This document shows positions 46,401 through 56,197 of a DNA stretch of 63,511 nt, piece by piece; positions within the stretch are counted from its first letter, which is position 1, and each line of letters starts with the position of its first letter. The position numbers and the translations under genes were made by a program. The stretch is from contig BFEA01000260.1 in NCBI GenBank assembly GCA_003427395.1, forward strand, positions 33,958 to 97,468, given 5' to 3'. The notes below the pieces were generated by a model, which saw only the letters and a program-made list of their open reading frames with translations, was not told the DNA's origin and ran no database searches. This DNA comes from Chara braunii. Its lineage: Eukaryota; Streptophyta; Charophyceae; Charales; Characeae.

Positions 46401-47226
46401 CGGGGATCCCCGCGTGACAATGGAGGTTCCGACCAAAAGGATTGGGTTGAGCGGCTGCCGGATGTCGAGTTGGCATACAACTCGTCTATCCATTCGGCTA
46501 TCGGGATGTTGCCCTTCGCCGGTCACTTCTCCGTTGGACATGATTATCCCACGGGCGGCCGAGAGCGGCGACCATCTTCTCTAAATTCATCAGATGCAAG
46601 AGCTTCTTGTCAAGGCACGCGACCAGATGTTGAAGACGCAGCAACGTATGCGCCAACAGGCCAACCGACAGCGTCTGACTTGTCCGTTCCGCGTCGGCGA
46701 CCTCGTATGGGTGTCCATCGCGGAATTCAGCCTCGAGCAAGATATCTCTCGCAAGCTCCTCCCGAAATGGATGGGGACCTGGCCCATTCTGGCACCCGCT
46801 GAGGATGCACCCGAAGGACCTTCATTTGTCATTCAGGTGCCCGCCCACTTGCCCGTCTACCCGGTCTTCCATTGTTTGAAGTTGGCGCTTTTCACTCCAG
46901 CGAAACACGACGACTTTCCCGGGCGAGTATCGCAAGAACCTCCCTCTATGGACGGTTTTCAAGAGGTTGGCGACATCATCTCGCAGCGAGGCTATGGCAA
47001 CACGCCGACAGAGTACTTGGTACATTTCTCTTACTGCAGCCATAAGGCTGACCGTTGGTTGACCAACTTGACCCGTGCGGAACTTCAGGCAACAGCGGCC
47101 AATTTTCTCACACGTTACGAACGCAAGTTACAAGGCAAGCTGGTACATTCGGCTTCACATCGTACTCGCGTCCGGGTTCCACCTTCCGATCGTCAGTTGC
47201 GCCCTCGACCCGGCTTGACTTCATAA
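46401..47226 (+). pseudogene. Element 2 integrase C-terminus and chromodomain-like tail
   Basis: Begins with NGGSDQKDWVERLPDVELAY and NSSIHSAIGMLPF, the end of the integrase core, then shifts frame near 46560. The following frame (46594-47226) reads RMRQQANRQRLTCPFRVGD, LLPKWMGTWPIL, PVYPVFHCLKLALF and a chromodomain-like end (PTEYLVHFSYCSHKADRWLT). The stop TAA is 47224-47226. Catalytic D,D,E residues are lost in the deletion. Confidence 0.88.
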
Positions 47227-47236
47227 GGAGGGGAGG
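47225..47236 (+). promoter_or_regulatory. Polypurine tract of element 2
   Basis: AAGGAGGGGAGG overlaps the integrase stop codon and abuts the 3' LTR. It is an uninterrupted purine run. Confidence 0.85.
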
Positions 47237-47788
47237 CGCGCCGATTTCAGGTGCCCGACCGTTGCTGAGGGGCCCCCAGGCCCCGTGCCCATCAGACACG
47301 CGCCCTGGAGGCCCACGGCGGGCCCCAGCCCTCAGGTTTCGACTACAGGCAGCATTTATTTATTTACTTATTTGCTCCTATTTTTGTCTGTGCAGACGAC
47401 GTTTCAGACTTGCAGGCCCCAAGGGTCCGCCTTGGGCTGTGTACACAGGAGCGAGGCCGTTTTTAGGCCAGGCACATTTTTGCGCCTTGCTGCATCAGCA
47501 GCATGGTCTGGACGCCCGGTAGGGGCCCAGACCGAGTGGGCTGTTTGAGGCCAGCATCAGGCACGCCCAGGCAGGCCCAGCGCTACGTATAGCTGGGCAG
47601 CGGCTGGGCATACACACAATTCGACTAGCTCACTTCTTGGGCGACATGCTGCTGGACCAGCACCGCACGCAACAGCGCTGCACTGCGTTAGAGGTAGAGG
47701 AGTAGGTAGGGAGACAGGACGGAGGCCATACCTGCAGCGTTCGAGTACGTACCTGGGCGCCATAGCTGGACTTGGCTCCAGTGACCTG

Positions 47789-47979
47789 CAGCACAGCGTA
47801 CGCCGGCGACGTCAGTACTTGGCAGCAGTTACCTGCAGGTGAGACACTGAGGAGGTTCTCACCGTCCACCTCTCCTTCTTCCTNCAGCACAGCGTACGCC
47901 GGCGACGTCAGTACTTGGCAGCAGTTACCTGCAGGTGAGACACTGAGGAGGTTCTCACCGTCCACCTCTCCTTCTTCCT
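47789..47979. other. 95-bp duplication around a single N
   Basis: 47789-47883 and 47885-47979 are identical and separated by one N at 47884. This is the pattern of two overlapping contig ends placed side by side instead of being merged. Confidence 0.93.
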
Positions 47980-48242
47980 TCCTTCTTCTTCTTCTTCTTT
48001 TAGGAGAGAGAGAGAGACTTCAAGCAGAAGTTTCACGGGCATATGCCCAGGATCTGATTCAACATTTTTTTTGCGGCAGACATTGATTGGACACTCGGCC
48101 AGGGACTATTTTTTTGGGCTTCGCTATAGCGATCTCGGTCTTCTCCCTCGCCTCCATCTTCGTCTCGCCTCCCCCCATCTCTCATCTGTGGTGTCTCCCC
48201 CCATGTGTGTGTGCAAGGAGGGACCTTTCTTCTATGTATGTG

Positions 48243-48433
48243 GTCCCTCCTCTCTCTCACACATGTGTGGTGTATGATGGGGTGTTGCGTCAGTATCTGC
48301 CAGGTCAGATCATATCTTGAGTCTTCCGTTGCGCTACNGTCCCTCCTCTCTCTCACACATGTGTGGTGTATGATGGGGTGTTGCGTCAGTATCTGCCAGG
48401 TCAGATCATATCTTGAGTCTTCCGTTGCGCTAC
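48243..48433. other. Second 95-bp duplication around a single N
   Basis: 48243-48337 and 48339-48433 are identical and separated by one N at 48338. The overlap has the same length, 95 bp, as the first case. Confidence 0.93.
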
Positions 48434-48687
48434 GTTGTGCTATTCCATAGGTATCTGGATGTACATTGCTTGCTGATGCTTGGCTGACGATGCATTGTGC
48501 ATACGAGTCCATTTCATCACTTTGCGGATCCTTGGCTCCCCCCTAGATCGCCCGATTGGGCATGCTTCACCACAGCTGGAACCTCAGTCCAGACTGCCCG
48601 TGTTCTGTTACTTCCAAGTTCCGACCCAGATTTTTCCTACTTCCAAGTTCCAACCAACGAGTTGCATTGTGTGGAACACAACAAGAT

Positions 48688-48861
48688 ATGGAAACAGGAA
48701 AGATAAGTGTCTCCATCCGTGTGCGGCCACTGAAGAGCGTTGGGCAAGAACATCCCTGGAAAGTTGGGGACAACACCATTGTTTTGTGCAGGCTAGGTGC
48801 GGCTGGACCATCACAATACAGTTTTGATCGCGACTGCACAACGCGTGAACTGGAGTGGTGA
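48688..48861 (+). pseudogene. Kinesin-7-like motor fragment, right copy
   Basis: From ATG 48688: METGKISVSIRVRPLKSVGQ, EHPWKVGDNTIVL, GPSQYSFDRD, then CTTRELEW and a stop. This is the beginning of a kinesin motor domain (beta-1 strand VSIRVRPL, then the YSFDR strand). The P-loop and the rest of the motor are absent. Wording is closest to CENP-E/KIN-7O-type kinesins by recollection. It is the uninterrupted copy; the left inverted copy has a stop. The frame extends upstream to 48556 but that part has no kinesin character. Confidence 0.8.
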
Positions 48862-48869
48862 CAACGTCA

Positions 48870-49660
48870 GCGTTGAGGGAGACAGACATAGCCAGACCCT
48901 CGAAGCGTCGGCCATACCTGGGTCCTTTGCTGTTCTCTGGCAGCACGTGGGGCTGCTCAGAGGTCTGGGCTATCTGAGGTCTGATGGGAGTTCGGGAAGT
49001 TGGTGCCCTGTCAAACCCTCCTCAGGAGTAGGGTTCCGGGTAGTGGCGCTGCAGCCATAGCTGCAGCTTACATCCTCAGAAATCTCCTTTGTCAGGAAAG
49101 GTGGCGCTACTGCAGATCTTCGCTAGTGAAGTCATCTGGCACTTCATCTTCATCAGAGACTGTGGTGCTAGTCTTCTTCTTCATCCTCTGAGAGGCGCTT
49201 GGCCTCAGAGGCCTGTTTCAGGGTGGCGCTTCCCACTGGAGGCAGTATCTGGCTGGCGCTGGTTGTTTCAGGGGTTCCGGGGTAGTAGATAGCAGTTACT
49301 CTGGGTTGGGGGATTCCTGAGCAGCACACCATGTTTCTGAGACTATTCTGGCGAAACGATTCTCTGGGTTCAATTACGAGTGTGAATACTGTGTGTGGAC
49401 TATCTTTGCTTCATTGTTTTCTGGATGTGATCTACTCGGCTTTCCTTTGTGACTGGTTGTGGGGACTCTGTGGAGCGAATTGCACTTTCAGTGTATTCTG
49501 TCATATCGCACGGACAAGTCTTCCGCTGTGTTTCTTCCCCTCTGTGTGGTGTGATACTCCTATCCTCTCCCCTTCCTTCTGTGTATGTATGGGCGTGCAA
49601 GAAAGTCTATGTGAGCGAGTGTTGGTCTTCTGACAACAAGCAACCAGGTTCCGAACAAGA
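48870..49660 (+). repeat. LTR-like fragment related to the element 3 LTR
   Basis: Similar in layout and words to 36030-36663: GGCGCT repeats, CAGCCATAGCTG, ATGTATGGGCGT and a GTCTATGTGAG-type end followed by CAAGCAACCAGG. No coding region is attached, so it may be a solo or truncated LTR. Boundaries are approximate. Confidence 0.5.
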
Positions 49661-49962
49661 ACCCCTTTTCGACCCGGATGGCAAATCCAAAATTGAAACA
49701 GCTTTACCTCTATAGCAAGGAATGAAGCACATTAAGATGAGCAAATCCATAATCAAAACAGCTTTTCCTCTGTACTAGACAACATGGAGCGCAGTAAAAC
49801 CTTTTTTTTATTGCCTTTTCCTTGTACAGTTCTTTCTCTGCTATCTTACCTTTGGCTTTCCTTGGGGGATCTTTTTCATTTCTTCTTGCAGCTCCCCTTT
49901 TACTGCGCCTCTAATGTACAAGGCTTGCCATGTTGATTGTGGTTGAGCAAAAGCTGCCACAT
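49661..49962. other. Gene-free spacer
   Basis: Contains a diverged 59-bp duplication (GCAAATCCA, then AAACAGCTTT, starting near 49681 and 49740) and T-rich sequence. No gene seen. Confidence 0.5.
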
Positions 49963-50214
49963 CTCAGATGTGAAGATCCATTTGCTGCTGTGGAAGTACC
50001 CATTAACCGGTGGGAGAGCGGATGTAGCCCATATGGTGGGCAAGACGGAGTACCTGCGGTAAAGGTTACGTGCTGATTGTGGAAGAGCGAGTTGCGTGAG
50101 AACTGCTGTGTGTCTGTGAGGTGTTGTGCAAGGTGTGTGTTGAGTTGGACACTGCAGCCTTGCAAGGGTGGGGTGGATATCACGGCCGGCCGGTATGGTT
50201 CTACTTTTGAACCC

Positions 50215-50283
50215 CATGTCCTGGCTGTAGTGGTTAAAATACCTGGCTCTTGAGGCCAAGGTCTCCGGTTTGAATCCGTGCTT
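50215..50283 (+). repeat. tRNA-like segment, possibly SINE-derived (copy 1)
   Basis: Contains TGGCTGTAGTGG, close to the RNA polymerase III A box, and GGTTTGAATCC (50267-50277), matching the B box GGTTCGANTCC at 10 of 11 positions, about 33 bases apart as in a tRNA. The middle (TGGCTCTTGAGGCCA) can form an anticodon-like arm. The acceptor stem is not convincing, so this is not a tRNA gene. The second copy is at 50554-50625. Confidence 0.5.
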
Positions 50284-50553
50284 GCGCAGAGGAGGGGTTA
50301 GGCTCAGATGTGCGGATCCATTTGCTGCTTTGGAAGCACCCGTTAACCAGCGGGAGAGCGGATGTAGCCCGTATGGTGGACGGGAGGGAGTACCTGCGGT
50401 AAAGGGTTATGTGCTGATTGTGGAACAGCGAGGTGCACGCGAACTGCTGTGTGTCTGTGTGGTGTTGTGTGCGGTGTGTGTTGAGTTGGACACTACAGCC
50501 TTGGAGCGGTGTGGGGTGGACATCAGGACCAGTATGGTTCCACTTTTGAACAC

Positions 50554-50625
50554 CGTGTCCTGGCTGTAGTGGTTAAGATGCCTGGCTCTTGAGGCCAAGG
50601 TCGACGGTTTGAATCCTTGCTTGCG
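50554..50625 (+). repeat. tRNA-like segment (copy 2)
   Basis: Second unit of the 340-bp repeat. A-box-like 50561-50572 and B-box-like 50606-50616 are identical to copy 1, although the surrounding sequence differs at several positions. This suggests duplication with little time since, or constraint on the boxes. Confidence 0.5.
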
Positions 50626-50765
50626 CGGAGGAGGGCTTAGGCTCAGATGTGCGGATCCATTTGCTGGTGCTACATCCCCATGTGCCATAACGGCCCACTT
50701 GCACACTGAGGAAGGAGGCAGAGTAAAAGGGGAGGTACACTCCTGTTCATTTTTCAGCAGATCTT

Positions 50766-51450
50766 CGGCTTATATTCTCTGTTCTCTTAGTGATGCCCAT
50801 TCGTCATGCATTCTGCACAAGCCGAGGAGTTCAGAACAGAGGAAAGACACACTTCATAAGGTTCTCAGTATCAGCCGCAGAGCAGACTATTATAGAAATG
50901 GCACTAGGGGCCTGTCAGTGTTTGAGTTGAGGAGCAGGCGTTGTGTTGAGGTAATGCGTACTATTCTAGAAACAGTGTGTGAACCACGCTTCCTGAAATG
51001 TTCCAACTCTGGCGAGCCTGGCAATTCGCAACATACTTGTATGAAACAGATACACCGAGATTTTCGAGGGGCGGCTGTCTGGTACATAGAAGGCCGAAGG
51101 TCCAAATGCCTATCGTAAGTGGCCACCCTTACAGACCGGACAGGACCAGTTTGGATGTGGACTGTGGAAGCACCGCATCCAATGCTCGCAGTTGCAGTTG
51201 CTTATATTTTGTCTGTTCTCTTAGTGATGCTCATCCGTAATGCATTCTTAGTACTCATCGCCAGAGCAGACTAATATAGAACGGTACTAGGGGCCTATCA
51301 ATGTTTGTGTTGCAGGAAATTTGAATTGAGGAGCCGGCGTTGCCTATGGTAAGTGGCCACCTCTACAGACCGGACAGGACCGGTTCGGGTGTGGATCGCA
51401 GAAGTACCGCATCCAGCTCTCGCAGTTGCAGTTGCTACATTGAATGGCAT
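50766..51450. repeat. Interlaced direct duplications
   Basis: TATTCTCTGTTCTCTTAGTG-type sequence near 50773 recurs near 51206, and GTAAGTGGCCACC at 51115 recurs at 51349 with about 75 bp of matching downstream sequence. On the minus strand the second pair reads as short Cys-rich peptides ending CPVC(K/R)GGHL, which recall RING fingers, but the cysteine spacing is not canonical. Confidence 0.65.
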
Positions 51451-52024
51451 GCTGTAGACAGATATCACAGGCTATGTGCCTCCTACATGCTAAGAACATT
51501 TGCATGCCGGCATCGGCGCTCCGGCCCCTGTCTACAGGTAGGACATGCCATGTCAGGGTGCTGTACATGAGTACAATGCTTGCTGTATATATGTATTAAA
51601 ACAAGGACTTACATGGGCTATACCTTCACAGTGCTCACAACGTTTAGCATGCCAATCACATGCTGGTTGAATCTCAGGTGGGCCATCTCAGTGCGGCATT
51701 GAGCGGGTTTCTAGGGGTTTTGCAGCCAATATTCCCTCTATAGGCAGTCGATGACGGGGCCTGATCCAAAGTAAGGGTGTTTAGCTGTTGCAAGATCTGG
51801 TCTGCAACAGCTCACTTGGTGGCAATAACCTTTCAGTACAGCGCACTGTAGGAGGGTTCATGTGAGAGTATTTTTAACTTCATCTGGCAAGGATGGACGA
51901 GATCCAATTACGGGTCCAGCCAGAAGATGCCCAACGTTGCATGTGGGACATGAAGGGAGAGGATGTGGCGAGTGATTGCATCAGGGCTAGTCCACATTGG
52001 TGGCCCATGGCATGTTCCTCACCT
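51451..52024. other. Gene-free spacer
   Basis: No supported gene. Contains short frames without recognisable domains. Confidence 0.45.
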
Positions 52025-52137
52025 GCTACCGTCTTCCCCCGAACACAACACACCCTTATTTTGGCTGTATCTGGCCGGAATTATAGCTTGAATACATTCA
52101 TTTTTAGGTTGCGTTATGTTCGGGGGAAGACGGTAGC
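52025..52137. mobile_element. MITE-like palindromic element
   Basis: 113 bp with 25-bp inverted ends, 24 of 25 identical. The outer 20 bases, GCTACCGTCTTCCCCCGAAC, are a perfect match to the reverse complement of the other end. No coding capacity, and no clear target duplication beside it. The ends resemble those of the element at 61503-61603. Confidence 0.8.
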
Positions 52138-52241
52138 CTGTTGTGGCCTTGACATGTCATGCTTAGATAACTGCCAATGTCAATGAAAGAGGAGGGGGGG
52201 AGGGACTAGTGCAGGACAATGGTCGCAGTTTTCCTGGCAGA

Positions 52242-52413
52242 GGCTGGCCGTGACCATCCTTTTATAGTGTTCGGAGCAGAGATTGTGTTGTGTGCATGCT
52301 AACTGAACTGTACTTGTGTGGAGACACGGCTGGCCGTAACCATCCCTTCAGGGTGTTCGGAGCGGAGATTGTGTTGTGTGCATGCTAACTGAACTGTACG
52401 TGTGTGCAGACAC
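52242..52413. repeat. 86-bp tandem duplication
   Basis: Units start at 52242 and 52328 with GGCTGGCCGT and share GAGATTGTGTTGTGTGCATG. Confidence 0.9.
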
Positions 52414-53242
52414 AACGGCATAGCACCACCACCGTCCGCTGGAGGGGCCCTTCACTATCCATGGCAGAATCTATCTGATTTACACAGGGAAGGGACGCTG
52501 GCTGGCGGTGTTCAGCAGAGGGAGGAGGTTCAGCCGGATGGTTTACCGGAGGCTGTAGTTCCTGCAAGTGCACATCCAGATACGGTCCCTCAGTTCCTGA
52601 TTTACCAGCCAGAGAGTGAGATTCTGCCACTGAGTGACAGTAAGATGTGAAAAAAAAAGAAAGAAAAATACGTAATATCTCCCGCCGTGTGTGCCCACCC
52701 TTTGGGCACCCACGCCTCCCCGGGAGCGGGTTTTGGGGTACCGCTGACCCGGCTCGCTCCGCTTAGCGTGTTATTTACTCCCCCAGAAATAAATAGCTGC
52801 CATTATCCCGCAGGGTCCAAGAAATGTCTGCAAAGGTAACAGCATTGAAATCATCTGGGGATGCAGGATATACGCACAAATATTTGGGTCCATGTCAGGC
52901 ATATATTTGTGGAGCGGGCTGGATTTGCAGTTGTCTTCCCATAAATGTACTTCTATGTTCATGCCAGCTGCAATACTGTCATCCTCTGTCCCAGACAGCA
53001 CGGTGCTCCTCTTCTATCCAGCAGACTGTCTGCAAAATCAGAAACAGTATAGAGGTCGCAATTCTAAGCAAGGAGACACACATTAATGTCATAGTACGGA
53101 CAGTGGCCTTGCTCTAGTACTATGAGATCATTTCATCCTTTACAGTGCACAGCAGGGGGAGGTTCATTTAGTTCCACAGATTCCACAGCAGGGGGAGGTT
53201 CATTCCGGTCTTGACAGTCTCTGTCAGGTTCCTCTGGTTGTC

Positions 53243-53645
53243 TTAATCTCTAGCAGTCAGGTGCTCCATCAAATGATTAGAGGGTGGATCATTCTTAATT
53301 GGAGTGGGGGAGCAATCGGGGCAAGGTGGATCAGAAGTCGGGGGGTCGTATGCAAGAAGCGGAAGATAATCAGCCGCACTTGCACTCAGAGCCCGGCCGT
53401 TCAACCATAAATCAAAATGCGGGACCTTTCTGTCATTTTCACTCTTGCTCACTCTCACACCTTTCTCTTGCGACACTACTTCGACTTGGTTGTATTAGAC
53501 TCCTAGGGGAGAGACATCCTCACGCCCCTCTACCCATAGGTTCCCTAACCTCTCTTGTACCCGACTTAATACTCAATGCTTTGTCTTGCTCAACAACTCA
53601 AATTCATAGTCTCTTTTTCAAAACACAATCTTTGTCTTTCCCATG
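53243..53645 (-). pseudogene. Unrecognised coding relic, duplicated (copy 1)
   Basis: On the minus strand: KRDYEFELLSKTKH, stop, VLSRVQERLGNLWVEGRED, then YNQVEVVSQEKGVRVSKSEN, DRKVPHFDLWLNGR and a Pro-rich tail ending HLMEHLTARD. It shares this reading frame, protein-like across the same interval, with the copy at 54255-54560. I do not recognise the family. Internal stops make it a relic. Confidence 0.5.
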
Positions 53646-54254
53646 GTCACTAGGCATTGCAAATGTGGCACAGGTGGTTGCACCTCATGTTCTGATGCTG
53701 CAGAGATGCACACACAGACCTGGAGCACTGTAAAAATCATTGTAAAATTTTATACATCGGACTCGATATGTACTATTCCTCACTTGTGTGTGTAGTGGAG
53801 CGGACAATGTCGTTTCGTAGTGTTGCCAGCATGGCATCAGAGCAGATCTCTGACCCCAGCTGGGGTCGCGATGATCATGTTGTCCATGTACAAGCGAGGC
53901 CGCAGTCTGGGAGGCGGCGGTGCAAATGGAGAACGTCTCCGTTGAAGAGGCCTCTTTGATCTGACCATGAATGTCCTGCTGAAAAGGCCTCTGTGATGGC
54001 CGATCGGACCATGAATGTGCTGATGACGAGGATGATGACGAAGGGGAGCAATACAAAGTGGAGGAAGAGGACGACAGAGAGGAGGCAGTTGACAAAGGGG
54101 ATGTAGTAGACTATGAAGGTAGAGGAGCTGGTGGTGGTGTGGAGACACTGCCAGCAGCAGCCACATTGGTATTGTTGTTACAAGGATCTCATGCATACAC
54201 CGGACTTAGCGTATAGCGCTCAGGCAGAGGTTCTCATCCTCAGGCAGCGCTAGC

Positions 54255-54953
54255 CCGCCCGGCCGTTCAACCATAAATCAAAATGCGGGACCTTTCTGTC
54301 ATTTTCACTCTTGCTCACTCTCACACCTTTCTCTTGCAACACGACTTCGACTTGGTTGTATTGGACTCGTAGGGGAGAGACATCTTCATGCCCCTCTAAC
54401 CATAGTTTTCGTAACCTCTCTTGTACCCGACTTGATACTCAATGCTTTGTCTTGCTCAACAACCCAAATTCGTAGTCTCTTTTCCAAAATACGATCTTTG
54501 TCTTTCCCAAGGTCCAAAAAGAACAATCATCCCAGCTAGTCTCATACCAATGTCCCTTGCCATCCCTTCTCCTGCAGAATCTTCTCAAGGTAGCTCACGT
54601 AGTTTATAATTATTCGCTCTTTGTCTTTCTAAGTCTTGGCTAGTCTATTTCTTGTTCAACTACACTGTTCACACTTGTCAAGTGCTACCATCTCAATCGC
54701 TAAAAAGATTTTTGTCATGCAGCATCTCATTCCTAGCCCCTTTTGTTGCCACCAGGCCTTTGCCGCTTGCTTTCTCATCCGTCATCCCTTTTTGTCGACC
54801 CCTCGCACTCGTGGTCAATAGGTGGTGTCGTTTTCGGCGAATTTTTCCCCGAAGGTCGAAGGCCCTGTGTTCCTCTCTTTTTCTGACAAATTCTTGCAAT
54901 TCCTTGTCACTGTAGAAGTCTAGGGGTGTAACTGCCTTCCTGGCCCACATCAA
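54255..54953 (-). pseudogene. Unrecognised coding relic, duplicated (copy 2, longer)
   Basis: On the minus strand the frame opens with HDWIIKARRLMWARKAVTPL (slightly upstream of 54953) and DFYSDKELQEFVRKREEHRA, basic KIRRKRHHLL, then GLVATKGARNEMLHDKNLF, a stop at 54693, a stretch with several stops, and GKGHWYETSWDDCSFWTLGK leading into the segment shared with copy 1. The charged, helical composition suggests a real former protein. No domain recognised. Confidence 0.5.
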
Positions 54954-55391
54954 TCTTCTAGCCTTGATGATCCAGTCATGCTTTATCAGACTGACTCATT
55001 GTTCGAACCAATGACTAAGCGTTGGCCCAAACCCTTCCTCCCGCTTGGAGGGTCCTTCCTTTGGGCCACTTATTGCTGGTTGCCCTTCTTCTCTTGCCCT
55101 CGTTGTCGGGGCAGAAACCCTGACAAGGGTATCTGCCCGGTGTTTTAAAATGCCGGATGGTGCCTGACTTAGTAAAGGGTTATCCGGACTTCATAACTTG
55201 ATGAGATGGGTTATCTGCCGAAAGGTTATTCAGACCCGACCTATGACCGAGAGACTAAAACTTATTGAACCTAAGACTTGACGCCTGCAGCATCTGGAAG
55301 AGGCGACAAGAACCAGCGGCAATGGTCGGTCTCTCCCCATATTTGGTGGGGCTGCACGGATGTACAGTCGTGGAAAAATATATATATATAT

Positions 55392-55545
55392 ACCGGGCAG
55401 TTCTGTTTGTGACAATATATATATTTATATATATACATATATACATATATATAAAATTGTCACAGCCCCTCGTTTGTTGTCCTCTTCTCTCTCCCTGCCT
55501 ACAGTTTACCGGGCAGTTCTGTTTGTGACGATATATACATAATTA
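55392..55545 (+). repeat. Ribozyme-less fragments of the 193-bp repeat
   Basis: Two tail pieces: ACCGGGCAGTTCTGTTTGTG near 55393-55412, then, after a TA-rich stretch, TTGTCACAGCCCCTCGTTTG through GGGCAGTTCTGTTTGTGACG to 55540. The hammerhead core between TTTGATTTTGG and the stem III 3' strand is missing. Confidence 0.85.
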
Positions 55546-56136
55546 TATACCTATTCTACCTAAAATAAGGCGGCCGCGCGATTCAGAGCCTATAAGGGAT
55601 GATTAAGACCTTCAGGCGTAAAACTGCGGCCTTCTTTGAAGCCACGATAAAGCCGGGCGTGGGCCGGCGGCACGATGGCCAAGGCAGGACACCTAGCCAG
55701 AGGGCTCGATGCCCCACCAAGTGAAAAAGGGGGTGGGGTTTGGCTTGCCAGCATGACCATGCCTCAGAATGTGTTTGGCTGCCTTAGATTTTTCTTTAGT
55801 TAGATTTCCTTTTTAGATTCATTATTTCTTTAATTTTTCTTTGTTTTTCTTTTATTTGTGATTTTACTGAGAGTAGTCGTTCGTTGAAACGATCGCGGTG
55901 ACTTGACTTTGAGGAGTGAGCAAATCGAATGAATTTGTCGCCACAAAACGGCTATGTTGCGGGCGTGGGTTACTGAGTTACGAGAGACTTTCTGCACACA
56001 CTTTAGGTGGTTTCCAGTTTGCGAGGGACGGGCGAGTCGTTTTCTGGTGGCGAACGAATATTTTTGCATCGTCGTTCGAGCCTCTCTCTCGGAGGGCTTT
56101 CATGACAGCTCGGTCGTCGCCGGCGACGATTGCGAT

Positions 56137-56197
<61 letters not shown>

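Larger units (their letters stand above)
40671..48569 (+). mobile_element. Element 2: Ty3/gypsy-type element with internal deletion and ribozyme repeats
   Basis: LTRs 40671-41824 and 47237-48569, primer site 41827, gag and protease at 44209-46200, integrase end 46401-47226, polypurine tract 47225-47236. Flanks CCATA (40666-40670) and CCACA (48570-48574) look like a 5-bp target duplication with one mismatch; the left kinesin arm preserves the unoccupied site as CCATAGCTGGAACC on its minus strand. RT, RNase H and most of integrase are missing, so it could move only with help. The leader (41825-44208) is unusually long and carries AT-rich DNA, an N gap and two hammerhead units. Confidence 0.9.
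47237..48569 (+). repeat. 3' LTR of element 2 (inflated by two assembly duplications)
   Basis: Aligns with 40671-41824 and ends in the same GGGCATGCTTCA. The first 15-20 bases of the LTR (TGTTACATGCTG) are missing next to the polypurine tract. Two 95-bp duplications, each around a single N, add 192 bp; removing them gives about 1141 bp, close to the 5' LTR. Confidence 0.9.
49963..50670. repeat. 340-bp tandem repeat, two units and a partial third
   Basis: Units start at 49963, 50303 and 50642 with CTCAGATGTG followed by GATCCATTTGCTG. Each full unit ends in a tRNA-like segment. Copies differ by scattered substitutions. Confidence 0.88.

Noticed and set aside
54013-54215. Acidic plus-strand peptide (ECADDEDDDEGEQYKVEEED)
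   Set aside because: Short, no start or domain, and GA-rich sequence often yields acidic peptides by chance.
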